From: Muscardinus avellanarius
Taxonomy: Eukaryota; Chordata; Mammalia; Rodentia; Gliridae
Assembly: GCA_963383645.1 (NCBI GenBank)
Contig: OY726562.1
Coordinates: forward strand, 1,307,001 to 1,371,000
DNA: 64,000 nucleotides
Reading direction: 5' to 3'
The notes under the pieces: generated by a model
What the model was told of the DNA's origin: nothing
The model's input: only the letters and a program-made list of their open reading frames with translations
The model's database searches: none
Translations under genes and position numbers: made by a program
Shown here: piece after piece, positions 9,268 to 18,900 of the stretch
How positions within the stretch are numbered: position 1 is the first letter of the stretch
Layout: the number at the start of each line of letters is the position of its first letter

Positions 9268-11171
9268 TGTGTGTGTGTGTGTGTGTGTGGTGTGGTACTA
9301 GGGATTGAACCCAGGGGCATTCTATCTCTGAGCTACACATCCAGCCCTCTTTTATTTTTATTTTGAAACGGGTCTTGCTAGGTTGATGAGAGTCTCACTT
9401 CTTGCTGAGGCTGTCCTCCAACCTGCGACCTTCCCGTTTCAGCCTTCTAAGGATTGGGATTACAAGCGTGCGCCACCACGCCTGGCTAGAGGCTACCATT
9501 TCAAGTGAGTCTTCTGTGGGTCAGGAACTCAGAGTGGTCACACTTGCCTCCAGCTCCAACAGTGACATCAAAACCAGGTGACAAGTGTGTCGGTTCCTAT
9601 AAGTAGACTTTCTCTTGTGTCTTTAGGAACATGCACCCATTCCGGATAAAAGCTGATTGAACTTGAAGCATCCTTAATCTGGAAAATGCTAGGAGACCAC
9701 CCTCGGTGTGTCTGTGCTTGACAAAGGAGAGGTGCCAGGAACTGGAGTCTAGACCAGAAGCTCTCACCGCGGAGCACAGCAATGTCACCCCTGAGCTTGC
9801 TGAGCACGGGACCACCAAGCACCAGGCCAGAGGTCTAAGGGGGAGCCAGCCATCTCTGCTATGAGCAATACAAGTCCTAGGTAGGCATGATTTCTACCAA
9901 TGTCCAATGTCTCCTCTCCTAACTCCTGCCTGGAGATGTGGAACTGGGTTCTCAGATGGACCTTCTCTCCATTTGTGATATACACAAAAATCTGGGATCA
10001 GCAAATACCTTGTGTGAAATGGATGGAGCAGAGTATTTTTTTACTCATATATAATTTTCTCTGGAAAAATTATAAAGTATTTTGACCCTTGACTTTTATT
10101 TTATAAATCAGATACTAAATCTACAAGAGAATCTACTTGTAACTGTAGGATTACTAATTTCTGAACCTCAGAAGTAGTATTCAACGGCAAGTGGGGAAGA
10201 TGGGGAGGGGGAAGGCTAGAAAGCACATTGAACAGGAATAATCTATAAGTCATACACATGCCGCAGAGGTTTCTCTGGAGGTTAATCAACAATTTACTAT
10301 GGCTCACAGGCCTCAGCTGTGCATTGAAATGGAGTGATATCAATCAAATTCAAAGGTTCGAGAGACTTCTCATTTGTTTCTGCATTGTTTTTCAGTTGCT
10401 AACGAAGGTTCTGGTATTGCAATAAATACAAAGAATTGTTTTCTAGTAAGGACCTGCTTACAGAACAATTATTCCCTGTAAATAACCCCTATATAATTAT
10501 TTCCTATGGAATGTAATCTACATTCAAAGTATATTGGGCATTTCTTTCTCTGCCATAACACCCATACCGACTTCTAATATATTCAAATTCTGACATTATC
10601 AAATTATATATCTAATGAACGAGGGGTCCCCTTGGGCTCCTCATAACATCTTGGCTATCTCCTCTAAAAACAGAAGAGGAAAGACCCTTCACTCACTCAT
10701 CCACTCAAATACTATTATTTCAGCAACTGAACAAAAGCTAGAGTGTCAATTGCAGACATACTAATATTTTCCATAGATATTTTATTGCTATATGTTCTAC
10801 CTCTAACCACACCAACACAATATTATTTTTAGATTTTATGCAGAACCAAATTTCTCTAAGTCAAGAGAAAATCTGAAACAATAAGATTGGCAAACTGGAA
10901 GGAATTTGGACACATTTAATCTCTCATTTTTTAAAAGAGGAAATAGAACAGGTTCTAGGCACTGGGCCAGTCAGACACTGTTCTATTTGTTATCGCAGAG
11001 ATACAGAAAGATCTTCAAGAAAGCGAGCTGGCCCTGTCTGCGCTGACTTATTGCTGTGCAGCTGGCCGCGGAAGCGCTCCCCAGCTGCACCCTTACCTCC
11101 ATGTGCTCCGTGGGACTCTCTCTGGCGCTCACACCATCCGTGCCTGGCACAGAATGTGCCGCGGATGCCAT
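1937..11171 (-). CDS. TNIP3: TNIP3 (ABIN-3) coding region, short form residues 1-148; 3' end outside window
   Basis: ABIN proteins are cytosolic coiled-coil adaptors that bind the ubiquitin editor A20 (TNFAIP3) through AHD1 and bind polyubiquitin/NEMO through AHD2, restraining NF-kB signalling. Joining 11171-11097, 8142-8062, 6729-6664, 5200-5105 and 2062-1937 on the minus strand gives 148 residues with no stop. The key match is the family block LLEVNQQWDRQFRSMK, followed by YERKVAEL and later EHYEREIKRLNK, in the order and spacing of human TNIP3. All five exons are phase 0 at every internal junction. The start at 11171 matches the human short isoform position (human N-terminus MAHFVQGTSRM). 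The AHD2/UBAN region and stop codon are missing because they lie beyond position 1. Paralogue TNIP1 is less likely because the KEHYE-EIKRLNK block and the short N-terminus fit TNIP3. Confidence 0.9.
2704..2921 (-). repeat. B1-dID SINE with (TTTA)n tail
   Basis: The plus strand reads the complement of the SINE: T/TTTA-rich tail, gtactggggatggagctcagggg, ctattttt, gaaactgggtctcactaag, and catgcccagct at the 5' end. Confidence 0.9.
3165..3399 (-). repeat. B1-dID SINE with TTTTTG-rich tail
   Basis: It runs from a long T/G tail through ggggatggaacccccagg, gggtctcactaagttgc and cacgcctggct. It abuts an L1 3' tail of the same orientation at 3401. Confidence 0.9.
3401..3520 (-). mobile_element. L1 3' UTR fragment
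   Basis: tttttttacaatttgttgttggtgtactgtagtcat followed by cacacatgcacacaccactcatgcagcccttcccc matches the L1 tail also present at 20551 and, less closely, 62860. The A-tail faces the SINE at 3399. Confidence 0.65.
3818..3890 (-). repeat. ID-type SINE relic
   Basis: gcgctaggggtggaggccagggcctc then ctgggccagggctcgaccgctgcgccacactccagccc is the complement of a tRNA-like ID element (box B region ggctcgaccgctg). Confidence 0.55.
3996..4181 (+). repeat. B1-dID SINE, short-body subfamily (B)
   Basis: It begins gccgggcgtagtggcgcacg and has the short internal section cgaagccagccgtgctggcg-taagagaccctg, then aggactgggagtgtagcccg and ccccagtaccacc plus a poly-A. The target-site duplication aaaattctacatttt is at 3981-3995 and 4182-4196. 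Confidence 0.92.
4197..4505 (+). repeat. Trimeric SINE: B1-dID plus a second dID monomer
   Basis: A standard B1-dID (4197-4412) is followed directly by a second ID-like half (4413-4505: tagggctgggagtatagcttgg to cctcagtactgtg and an AAATA-rich tail). The flanks aaaattctacatttt (4182-4196) and aaaattctacaatttt (4506-4521) enclose both halves, which suggests one insertion. Confidence 0.8.
4544..4754 (+). repeat. B1-dID SINE with clear target-site duplication
   Basis: gccgggcgtggtggtgcacgc to tccatccccagactcgcc plus poly-A. The duplication aaagtaatactta is seen at 4531-4543 and 4755-4767. Confidence 0.93.
5105..5200 (-). CDS. TNIP3: TNIP3 exon, residues 75-106
   Basis: The exon has 96 bases (32 codons), phase 0 at both ends. 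The acceptor is ctgtccccag before GTCGCCGAG; the donor is GAAGAG followed by gtgggc. Translation begins VAELRTKLHMAEGQLSTRE and aligns with the human VAELKTKL...LSTRE segment. From memory, human TNIP3 carries about 18 more residues here, an imperfect Arg/Gln/Asp-rich repeat. This copy goes almost directly from LSTRE to Q-E-R-L-R-R-E and WREE. The surrounding DNA is GC-rich and a long antisense open frame overlaps it, which is a shadow. Either this lineage lacks the repeat expansion or human gained it. Confidence 0.88.
5306..5490 (-). repeat. B1-dID SINE, 3'-truncated
   Basis: gtgaacccagggcattctatctcc, ttttattttgagacaggggctcatt, and catgcccagcc are complementary to the SINE; the A-tail end is missing. 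Confidence 0.8.
6321..6358. repeat. (CA)n microsatellite
   Basis: Uninterrupted acacac run, then gtacacacacag. Confidence 0.95.
6664..6729 (-). CDS. TNIP3: TNIP3 exon, residues 53-74 (AHD1 core)
   Basis: The exon has 66 bases (22 codons), phase 0 at both ends. The acceptor is ctgctcgtttcag before CTCCTGGAA; the donor is GAAAGGAAG followed by gtaaac. The translation starts LLEVNQQWDRQFRSMK and ends YERK. The LLEVN-QWD-FRSMK block is the hallmark of the ABIN family's first homology domain (AHD1), the region used to contact A20. Human TNIP3 differs by only a few residues, so this exon anchors the identification. All conserved hydrophobic and Trp positions are intact. Confidence 0.95.
6805..7056 (+). 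repeat. B1-dID SINE with (GAAA)n tail
   Basis: gccgggcgtggggcacgcttg to ggttccatccctagta, followed by a (GAAA)n simple repeat from about 6994 that grew from the A-tail. Confidence 0.93.
7637..7778 (-). repeat. B1-dID SINE, truncated and diverged
   Basis: ttgagtccagtggtgtctgcc, tttgttttgaaacaggatcttgctaggttgctgagag and cagtagctgaggctggctc are complementary SINE segments; the 5' portion is absent. Confidence 0.7.
8062..8142 (-). CDS. TNIP3: TNIP3 exon, residues 26-52
   Basis: The exon has 81 bases (27 codons), phase 0 at both ends. The donor is AACGAG followed by gtaact. The acceptor is ctcttaag before TATGCTCAATC, and its pyrimidine tract is a (CT)20 microsatellite ending four bases before the AG. 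Translation contains SLEQKIKFLEKQRNE, matching human SLEQKIRCLEKQRKE directly upstream of the LLEVN block. The heptad pattern marks the start of the long coiled coil. The Tyr-Ala-Gln-Ser start corresponds to human Cys-Ala-Glu-Pro. Confidence 0.93.
8147..8186. repeat. (AG)20 microsatellite forming a splice pyrimidine tract
   Basis: A perfect AG dinucleotide run reads (CT)20 on the gene strand immediately upstream of the exon acceptor at 8143-8144. Confidence 0.95.
8299..8393 (+). repeat. ID-type SINE (monomer)
   Basis: ggagctagaaacatagcccagtgctagagcacacactt to gggtttgctccccagcaccatcg is a lone tRNA-derived ID element with box A- and box B-like segments, followed by an A-rich tail. Confidence 0.8.
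8928..9101 (+). repeat. B1-dID SINE
   Basis: cccggcatgatggcacatgc to agttcaatcctcagtaac, with the tail replaced by (AC)n(TA)n. Confidence 0.9.
9102..9176. repeat. (AC)n-(TA)n compound microsatellite
   Basis: acacacacac followed by roughly 60 bases of TA with occasional TG, derived from a SINE tail. Confidence 0.95.
9224..9289. repeat. (TC)n-(GT)n compound microsatellite
   Basis: A long TC run then a GT run directly adjoining the tail end of the minus SINE at 9286. Confidence 0.95.
9286..9487 (-). repeat. B1-dID SINE
   Basis: ggtgtggtactagggattgaacccagggg to gcgtgcgccaccacgcctggct, complementary orientation. Confidence 0.92.
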
Positions 11172-11183
11172 TCTCCCGGGAGG
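11097..11183 (-). CDS. TNIP3: TNIP3 exon carrying the short-form start (residues 1-25; M at 11171)
   Basis: The donor is CATGGAG followed by gtaagg. A long pyrimidine tract (tttccccctcttttcctttctgcctgccaag) precedes CCTCCCGGGAGAATGG, so this is also a fine internal exon of 87 bases, phase 0 at both ends. The ATG at 11171-11169 is in a strong context (A at -3, G at +4) and lies where the human short isoform begins. Translation starts MASAAHSVPGTDGVSARE and ends S-P-T-E-H-M-E, aligning with human AAESSTEHKE. The four codons before the ATG are open, so the exon can equally continue a longer N-terminus. This region is less conserved than the coiled coil. Confidence 0.85.
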
Positions 11184-11405
11184 CTTGGCAGGCAGAAAGG
11201 AAAAGAGGGGGAAAAGTCTCTTAGGGTGTGTTTGAGGGTGATACCAAACACACAAGACATAACAAGCACAAACAACCACTAACGCATGATAGAAAAAAGG
11301 CAATAATTTGTCATTCAAAAAGGAGCAGAAGTGACACTGTTTCTGTTGCCCAGAATAAGATTACAAGCACAGGAACTCTTGATTTTAACTTTTCTCTTCC
11401 AAACA

Positions 11406-11711
11406 GGGATTTCCCAGGATGTCTCAAGCAGGGGAGTGGTGACTAAGCCCAGGGGCCCAGGAGTTGCCAGCGCTATGCAAATTCCCATTCTCCCTTTACT
11501 GGCAGCTTCTCCCACTGGAGGAGGAAGTTATCGCCGCAGAAAGCCTGGGCGAAGGAGCCTTTCCTCCCTGGCCTAACCGATGTAAACTGATTGCATTTCC
11601 CAGGCCAGCGAAGTAACTGTTGACTTTCAACAGGTCGGTTACTTGTTTCCCCAAAGGCGTGACTTTCCGGCAGTGTCTTTTCAGTGTAGCTGTGTGGAAC
11701 CCAGTGAGTCA
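11406..11711. promoter_or_regulatory. Candidate immune-responsive promoter/enhancer for short TNIP3
   Basis: Within 306 bases, starting 223 bases upstream of the exon acceptor, lie a perfect kB site GGGATTTCCC (11406-11415), a perfect octamer ATGCAAAT (11475-11482), a PU.1/ETS-type GAGGAAGT (11521-11528) and a consensus AP-1 TGAGTCA (11705-11711). Human ABIN-3 is known to be induced by LPS through NF-kB. No TATA box is obvious between the cluster and the exon. Function is inferred from motif spelling and position only. Confidence 0.4.
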
Positions 11712-12052
11712 GGCACAGTTCTGTAGAGGCGGCTCCTTCTTACAGAATTTAGAGGGAAAATAATTCATGACTACGAACGAACAGTGGACGTGGTTTGCAA
11801 ATCTAATCTAGAGTGGCAAAAGGGTCAAGCTTGGTTCTCAAAACATCAGTCAGGTCCAGGTTTTCACCAAGACATTCCATCTTTTTCGGCCCTAACATCG
11901 AAGTTTCCGTCAGTGGGCTCCAGTCATTGGCTAGGGCCTTCCGATTTTATCGGCCTCACCTAATACGCAGGAGATAAAGAATGGGCACGGCAGCTGCCTG
12001 GCACACGGTTTCTGCACTCAGAGGAGAGGAAGCAAAGGAAGAGGCCAGGAAT

Positions 12053-12080
12053 GAAAAAAAAAAAAAAGAAGAAGAAGAAC
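12053..12080. repeat. A-run and (GAA)n simple repeat
   Basis: Roughly 14 A residues then gaagaagaagaa. Confidence 0.85.
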
Positions 12081-13689
12081 AGGATGTGCTGCTGAAAGAA
12101 ATGACAGTCATTTTCTTGAACTTTGCATTTGACCTGCGTAGTAAGAGATATCCAGATGTACCCAGGATGAGGCCTGCAGCTCCTGAAATGCGCCCTCTGT
12201 AAGAGGAGGTGGAGGGCCACGAGGCCTGGCCCTCTGCTGCTTAGCACCTCACGCTAACCCCTACTCTCCCCGCTCCCACCGCACCAAAACACCTCCTGCC
12301 TGTCAGGGCTGCAGTTCCACCTTGCACACCCCCACGGGGCCGCCCTCCAGCCTGGCCACCTGCGCAACCTCGCGAATGCCCGGCTTGCACCGTCACCTCT
12401 TTTGGCCTCCTCTACCCAGCCAGGAGGAGCACTCTCGCCAACTTTACAGCGTGTGTTTAGTCCCGGTGTTCATCTCTGGAGTCATGTGCCCTGTCACAGA
12501 GCAGGGGTTCATGGCATTGTGCCGAATGATCGAGCCGTCGACCATCCGCACGGCTGTCGCACACACGAGGCTGTGGGCTTTCTGGTTCCTGCTGTTCTCT
12601 TCCTTTGTTTTGAAGATGTGTGTGAATGAAGGGGGGTAATATTGCCTTAAGGCGATATCCAAAAATGCAGGTGGGAATCAGATTGTTCATTCAGAGTTCT
12701 AAAAGTAAAACCTATGACTCATACATGCTCTGACTTTAGGGGATCGAAGCAGAGATTTCCTGGAGACCAACACTTTGTCAAGGCTAAAATTTGCTCATCA
12801 GCAAAGAAAAATTCCTAATGTAAAAATGATTTCTTCCAAAACCTACACATACAGAGAGAGGGGGGTGGGTGGGATATATATAGTTTTCAAAGTTCCCTTC
12901 GATTTGGTCATAATAACAAGGAGAAGTGGTAAGGCTGACCTACAAAAGTGGTCTGTAGGTGCCAGGAAATAACAGCATTGCCCTATTAACTACTGGAGTG
13001 TCCCTGTGAGGTCACCTGGTGCATACTTACTGCTATGCACCCGATATGATGGCTTCTAGTAGGTAAGAAATACTATACCTTTGCATTTTTTATCAAAATT
13101 CTTTTGCCTCCTCTACCACACAGATTGGCAACAAACAGGTTTTCTATCAGCCCAAGGGTCATGTGAATGAAACTCTCAGAGAACCCTAGTTTGGTTTGTG
13201 GAACGGGGAACTGTCGTCCGGGCCCAGAGATGGCCCGGTCTCTCGCTCCCCTCGCCCCTCTGCCCAGGTGCTGGCTGCTGCAGAAGGCTGGCTTTGACAA
13301 AAGCTTTGGAACAACTTCCAGAGAAACAGAGGCGTGACCTAATGTTTCTAAAGCTATTTTGAAAATTTCTCATTCCTGAAGTGATGAGAATATTCTGCCG
13401 AGGAAAGCAGCGAACACCGGCAAGATGATGAAGGACAGAACAAGGGACGCTGGGCCCCTGTGCCACTGTGTGAGTTGACAGTCCTCTCCCAGGGCCCAGA
13501 GTCAGCATGGCTAACTGCACACTGGGAGGCACATCTCCCCTCCTGTGCAGGAAGCCTGGGGACTCCTCGACACGCTTTCACCCCAGGGCTGAAACCTCCT
13601 CTCTGCCCCCTCAATCTACCTGCAGGAACTTTTAAGTGGACCTTCTCTCCAGGTAGAAGACAAGGATTCAGAGAAGACGGACAAACGTG

Positions 13690-13850
13690 GCTCCCGAGTT
13701 AGCTTTGGATTCCTGTCTCAGCCCCGCCACCCAGGACTTGTGACATCAAGTGCGACATTTATGATGTAAGGTTCAGCTCCCAGATTTGTACCTCGGGATA
13801 GCAACAGTGCCCACCTCCTGAGGTCGATATGCATGATAATACAGAGGGCA
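13690..13850 (+). repeat. MIR-like relic
   Basis: gattcctgtctcagccccgccacc, cttgtgacatcaagtg, gcaacagtgcccacctcctgagg and gataatacagagggcagctta follow the order of a MIR element (unsettled copy, strongly diverged). Confidence 0.5.
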
Positions 13851-14224
13851 GCTTAGGTGACAACAGTAATGTGACCTTCCACTAGGAGCCCTGATGAAAT
13901 TCTAGGACTGGACCTGATTTATACACGGCTCATCTTGCGCTTGGCACTAAGTGGGATCCGAAGGAAAATAAGCAAAGGTTCCTTAACACAGTGAAATTTA
14001 CACACAAACACACACACTCAGTGTTTACATACATAATATATACACGTGCTCATGTGCATGTGCATAAATAAAAAACTAGAGGTGAACACAGACTGAAAAT
14101 TCCAGGAGTTGAGAGGGAGGGGCGCTTGCCCTCCAGCTCCAATGCTAAGGAGGGCCGGCATTCTGCTGGGCTTGAGGGTAGCTGGGGTTTTGATGGACAG
14201 GGAAACACATGATGTTATATCATG

Positions 14225-14254
14225 TGATGTCACGTGACGTCACGTGATGTCACG
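14225..14254. promoter_or_regulatory. Decamer repeat with overlapping E-box and CRE motifs
   Basis: Three tandem decamers (tgatgtcacg, tgacgtcacg, tgatgtcacg) create GTCACGTGAC at 14229-14238, a full palindromic CRE TGACGTCA at 14235-14242 and GTCACGTGAT at 14239-14248. These spell bHLH-Zip (USF/TFEB-type) and CREB/ATF sites. Binding is inferred. Confidence 0.4.
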
Positions 14255-15737
14255 GTTGCACTTAATAGACTTAATAGCACAGAGACAGCGAGCCTGAGTA
14301 GGGAGGTTCTAAGATGGCCATCACCTGGTGTGGGGCCCATGTGCCCTGCCTCGGTTAGATTTGACTCAAATTAAGAAAGCCTTCGAATTTCGGATTAAGT
14401 AGCTTTGACCTCATACACTGGTGCCAGCCACAGCATGTAACGGTGGGTTCCTGTAGTCCTAGGGCAGGGCCTCTACCTGGAAGTTGCTGGAGAAACACAG
14501 GCCTCCAGAAAAACGTGGATTTCAAACAGCCCGCATTTGTGTGACTGTCCCGCGCACGCTCTGTTGCCCTCGGTGGGCGCCCTCTATTCCTGGTTGCTAC
14601 CCCTAACAACCTCACCCTGGTCACATCGTGGCTCTGCTTTGCGGAACCCAGGCGGCATTCTCAAGACCAAGAGTCCTGCGGTCCACCAGACCACCTCAGG
14701 ATCCACGGGAGGTGGGACTTCTGGGCTGAGCCCTGTGGGGAAGCCTTCACCGGCTTCAGTGGAAGGTTCCTACGGTCCCGCCAGGCTCAGGGAAGGCATC
14801 CTGACGTGAGTGAGGGAGAAGTGAGGATCAGGAAGGGCCGGAGGCTCACGCAGGGCAGTAGGTGACCAGTGGGCACTGTCACCCTCTAGGACCCTTTGTT
14901 TATTCTCCACAAAGAACATTTGACCTATGTGGGGACCCTTAACACACATAAACATCACTGAAGCAATGATTTAATCGCTTGAGGCAGGAGCCTGAGCCAT
15001 TAAACACATGACTCAGGACATTTTGATAGGACTTGAACTTTCTTGAGGGCTAAGTGCGAATTGCTTGACCTTCAAGGTCATAACCAAGCAAAGTCTTACC
15101 AGATCTACGATCACTGGCCTAGTGCCTAGCCATAAATTCTATTGCCGAAGACTGGTAGTCAGAATTAAAAAAAAAAAAAAACTCAGCTTCAAAGACTATA
15201 TTCTAATATTTAAATTTTCAACAATTCTTTTCTTTGGAACAAAGCATATCTCTGGCCATTTGATCTCAACACGGAGCACTTTGATTCTCTCTTGTACTTT
15301 GCTCCTGTGTGTGTTGACTTTGTCTCTGCTGTGTCTGCCTTCTTCTACCAAATTCTTAGCCATTAGGGACCATGGATCAGAGACTTCGATAAGCACAACT
15401 ATACACAGAGGAGAGAATCACGCTTGTTTCTTCTGTGTTTTCTGCTTTTTGAATATAGAATTGGAAACTCAGCGAGGAGCAATGCACGGATGAGAGGATC
15501 CTGCTCTGTCCTGCAAGTACGTGTGCAGATTACGTGGGCGCAGGTGAGAAAGAGTTGCCCTCTTCCCAAACCAATGCAAGTTGAGACCGTGCCCACGGAT
15601 TAGATATTATTCTCAGGGAACAAAATCGTCATTACAAGATACATAAAGACCATGAACGCATAAAGATGGTGTAGGAGTATCAGAAACTTATGGCGACAGC
15701 TGGAAACACAAGAGATAAGGCCTTACCTGAGAATGTT

Positions 15738-15838
15738 TTGTTTGGGGGTAGGAGGAGGCTCAGTGGAAGGCCACTTGCTTACTGTGTGGGAAGTCTTGGG
15801 TTCAATCACAGCAAAATCAAAAACAAATAAACAAAAAA
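15738..15838 (+). repeat. ID-type SINE, diverged
   Basis: ggtaggaggaggctcagtgg, cacttgcttactgtgtgggaagtc and gggttcaatcacagc followed by an A-rich tail. Confidence 0.7.
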
Positions 15839-17944
15839 GAATGCTTTGTCTGAAAATGAGCCTGACTCGAAAGAAAATCTCTCAACATGTATGTAAACAT
15901 TTGCTAACTCATCTTTAATAACAAAGTTCAAAAATAATAGATTTTCAAAAGCAATTAGCATAATTATCTTCCACACTGGAAAAAAAGAGATTTTTCTTCT
16001 TTTCTTTCTTGCAGCTTATTTTAGAATCCTATGGGAAAAGATATTTATAGGTTTTATAGACCATACCTCATTCTTTCCTTTCCACACTCATTAAAAAAAT
16101 GTTTTCAACAACAACAACAAAAAGACTTTCTTGCAGATGAAGGCTTATTCAAGCGCTATTGAATCCCAAAGCCCAGCTTGGACTTGGAAGGGTCTGTGAG
16201 AGATTCATGTCCTGTCACAGAGCTGGACAGATGAGGCTCTGCACGCATTTGCTAGCGTGTCCTTCACGGTTTTCTCAGCCAAAGATGTTGCTTCCTTTCT
16301 AGTATCATGAGCTAACAAACGGCTTCACCCACCGGCTTCGGCTATTCATCTTCTTGCATAAATAGGAAGACACAGCCAAACGTAGTTACTGAAGTCACGT
16401 GAGGCTGAGAATCAACGAAGGAAGAGAAGCGACTCTCAGAGTCAGGCCACGGCCCCCTTGCTCCATCCAGGTCTTCAACCAGTTGCGACCCACAGTCCCT
16501 ATCTTCTCTTTGCAAGGTCCTTTAACTGACAGTTTCCACACAGGGTTCTGGTGGCTTCCCTCACCACCCCTAGTGGTCACACTGCTCCTCTGGCCAGCGA
16601 GGGGCCTGGCATGGGATTTTCTTCTACCTGCTGCTCAAATCTTCCCAAAGACAACCTGCGCCTGGCAATTTCCTATAACTCTCCCTTTTGTGGGCTTTGG
16701 CGCAAATTCTCCCAGCAATGGAGCGGATACCTTTGAACGCGAAAGAAAGCATTCTACTCAAAAGTGTCTCTTTCTCATCAGTAAAGAGGCAGCCTCCATT
16801 TAGATCCAATTGCCTCTGTCCTGTAGAGAGTCTTCTATCCAACAAACAAACTCCTCTTAAAAGTTAGAGATAGCTTTCTTCTCATTTACCTTTTAAGAGT
16901 TTTAATTCTTTTGTTTTGGGATTCAGTTTTCCCTTACAGAGCCACGTCTTGTTTCTCTGCAATACCCAGGGTTATACTTCATGGTAACATAGACTCAAGC
17001 TGGGCATATGCAGCAAGGGCTCTTTATGTGGAGATATATATATATATATTCACATTCAGTGACTGCCTTTTAAAATCCTCTAAATGAATAGGAGACACTT
17101 GTGGATTAGCTGCGGGGACAACGTAACACTCTGGTGACATCTTGTGAAACAGTGTGACCTCTTTACCCACGAATGTGGGTGATATTGAGGCTCAATATGA
17201 AGGCCAGTGGTGGTGCTGCCTCTAAGTTAAAATGAGACAAAAGTACAACCTCAAGACAGGATCCGTCGCTGAGTAACCATTCACACGATCGTGACTTGAT
17301 TCTGTCGGATCTTAGAATCGGGGCGCCCTTCTCCCACTCACAGTCACATCAGTGTCTCCACGCAGTCCCCTTGACCCAAGACACACACGCCAAGCTGCCC
17401 GTCTCTTTCTTTTGCATTGGCAGATTACAAGTTCATATATTAATACCCATAGATTGATTTCCCCATAATATTAGGACTATATCTTGGCTCATTGTGACTT
17501 TCATTCACCATGCATTTTGGAATCTGATGATTTTTCTTCGCCAATGAGACCTTAAATGGCCTCCGTCTGCAAGCATTCCGCTTCAGCTCTCCCAGAAGAT
17601 GCAAGGACACCTCCGAGCTGACGGGGCTCCTCAGGTTCACCAATAATGTCGTCCTGTTTCCTCAAAGCGGTGAGTCAGCGCTCGCCTGTCTCTGGTAGCA
17701 ACCCTCCCTCACTGCTTCTTCTTGGCAAGGGTGGTTGAGTCAAAAGGGAACTTGCCATGTGCCTCATTAAATCATCTCTATTCAGCAGCGCCCTTCCCAT
17801 CGCAGAAAGCCATAAAAACCCCACTTCCGGCTCGTAGGAAGAAGTCTGCTATTCTTGTGCTGCCCTGGTGGGAACCCAGGAGGTGCCCGGGTCCTCCCTC
17901 AGTCACTGGCCCGCCCTCGCCTTGCCCAGACGGAAATCCTCTTT

Positions 17945-18035
17945 AGCTTTAGTTCTGCCAGTATCGTAGCGGCAATGTGGAGGTTTTTGTCTCGTTGTGT
18001 GTGAGAATAAGACTTTGTTCTACAGCTAATTGCGA
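17945..18035 (+). pseudogene. U4 snRNA-like pseudogene fragment
   Basis: agctttagttctgccagtatcgtagc resembles the U4 5' end, sharing the run cagtatcgtagc, followed by caatg-tggaggttt and later gctaattg. Spacing is distorted and the Sm-site and 3' half are not found, so it would be non-functional. Confidence 0.45.
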
Positions 18036-18309
18036 TGAGTAGCTCAGCAGGGATTCCAGCCAGGCACGGGCTGCGGCTATCGAGTATCGAGTATCGGAAG
18101 ATACTTGTGGAGGAAGATGTGCCAGGGGTCTAGCGGAGGAAGCGTGGAGGTCCGCGGGGGCATTCTGGGAGCATCTCCCCAGGGAGGCAGGAAAGCCACA
18201 GGCTTCATGCTCCCTGCTCCAAGGACAGCTGTGCCCGGACAGTGGTCAAGCTTGGGGCCAGTTCCCAAACTCTCTGGTATGAGGTGAGGACTTCAAAGCA
18301 GGCAGTAGA

Positions 18310-18490
18310 GGCCATGGTTCCAGTTGGACAGATGTGAGGCTAGGTCCAGAATCTAAGTCCTATTAGCTCTAAAACCATGAGAAAATCATCTAGTGCCATC
18401 GAACCTCAGTTTCCCCATCTGTGGTGGGATCCAGACTGAATGCACTTGGCACAGCCAGTCTGAGTAGGCACTCGATAGGCAGCAGTCAAA
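18310..18490 (+). repeat. MIR element
   Basis: gaaaatcatctagtgccatcgaacctcagtttccccatctgtgg is the characteristic MIR core (cctcagtttccccatctgt), followed by a diverged tail. Confidence 0.7.
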
Positions 18491-18798
18491 TCCAGGCAAG
18501 GGAAACTGAGACGGCATGAGCAAGGGTTCTCTGGGGTTGTCTTGAAAACAGAGACTGCTTTTCCAAGCACCCTGCTCACACGGCAGTGGTGCACATGGTC
18601 CTGTCCACTACAGGGGCAAGGAGAGGCACAAGAGATGCCCCAGCATCTACACCAGGGAAGAGTGGCGGGATAAGACAGCAGGGTGCGTGTGTGAGTGTGT
18701 GTGCATGTGAGAGAGAGAGAGGGGGGAGCAAAGAGAGACTGGAACCCTGACACTTCCTTTAAGAGCAAAGGACACATGTTTTTGGATATAAATGAGTC

Positions 18799-18887
18799 TA
18801 AGTTCCTGAGGCTGGTCTCAAACCTATGATCTCCCATCCCAGCCTTCTGAGTACTGGAATTCTAGGTGTGTGCCTCCATGCCTGGCT
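18799..18887 (-). repeat. B1-dID SINE 5' part (left end of duplicated block)
   Basis: gttcctgaggctggtctcaaacc to catgcctggct is near-identical to 22130-22215, including the flanking ccatccttatta. Confidence 0.85.
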
Positions 18888-18900
18888 CCATCCTTATTAC

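Larger units (their letters stand above)
8143..11096 (-). other. TNIP3: TNIP3 intron
   Basis: Contents are the (AG)20 run, an ID element at 8299-8393, a plus SINE at 8928-9101, the compound microsatellites at 9102-9288 and a minus SINE at 9286-9487. The 9500-11096 stretch is AT-rich with no recognised exon or repeat. Confidence 0.7.

Noticed and set aside
13020..13075. Consensus donor gtaagtatg on the minus strand
   Set aside because: No plausible acceptor or open frame of useful length lies upstream of it.
15726..15742. Minus-strand donor cattctcag/gtaaggcc
   Set aside because: The sequence preceding it (gene sense) is an ID element with no acceptor-bounded open frame.
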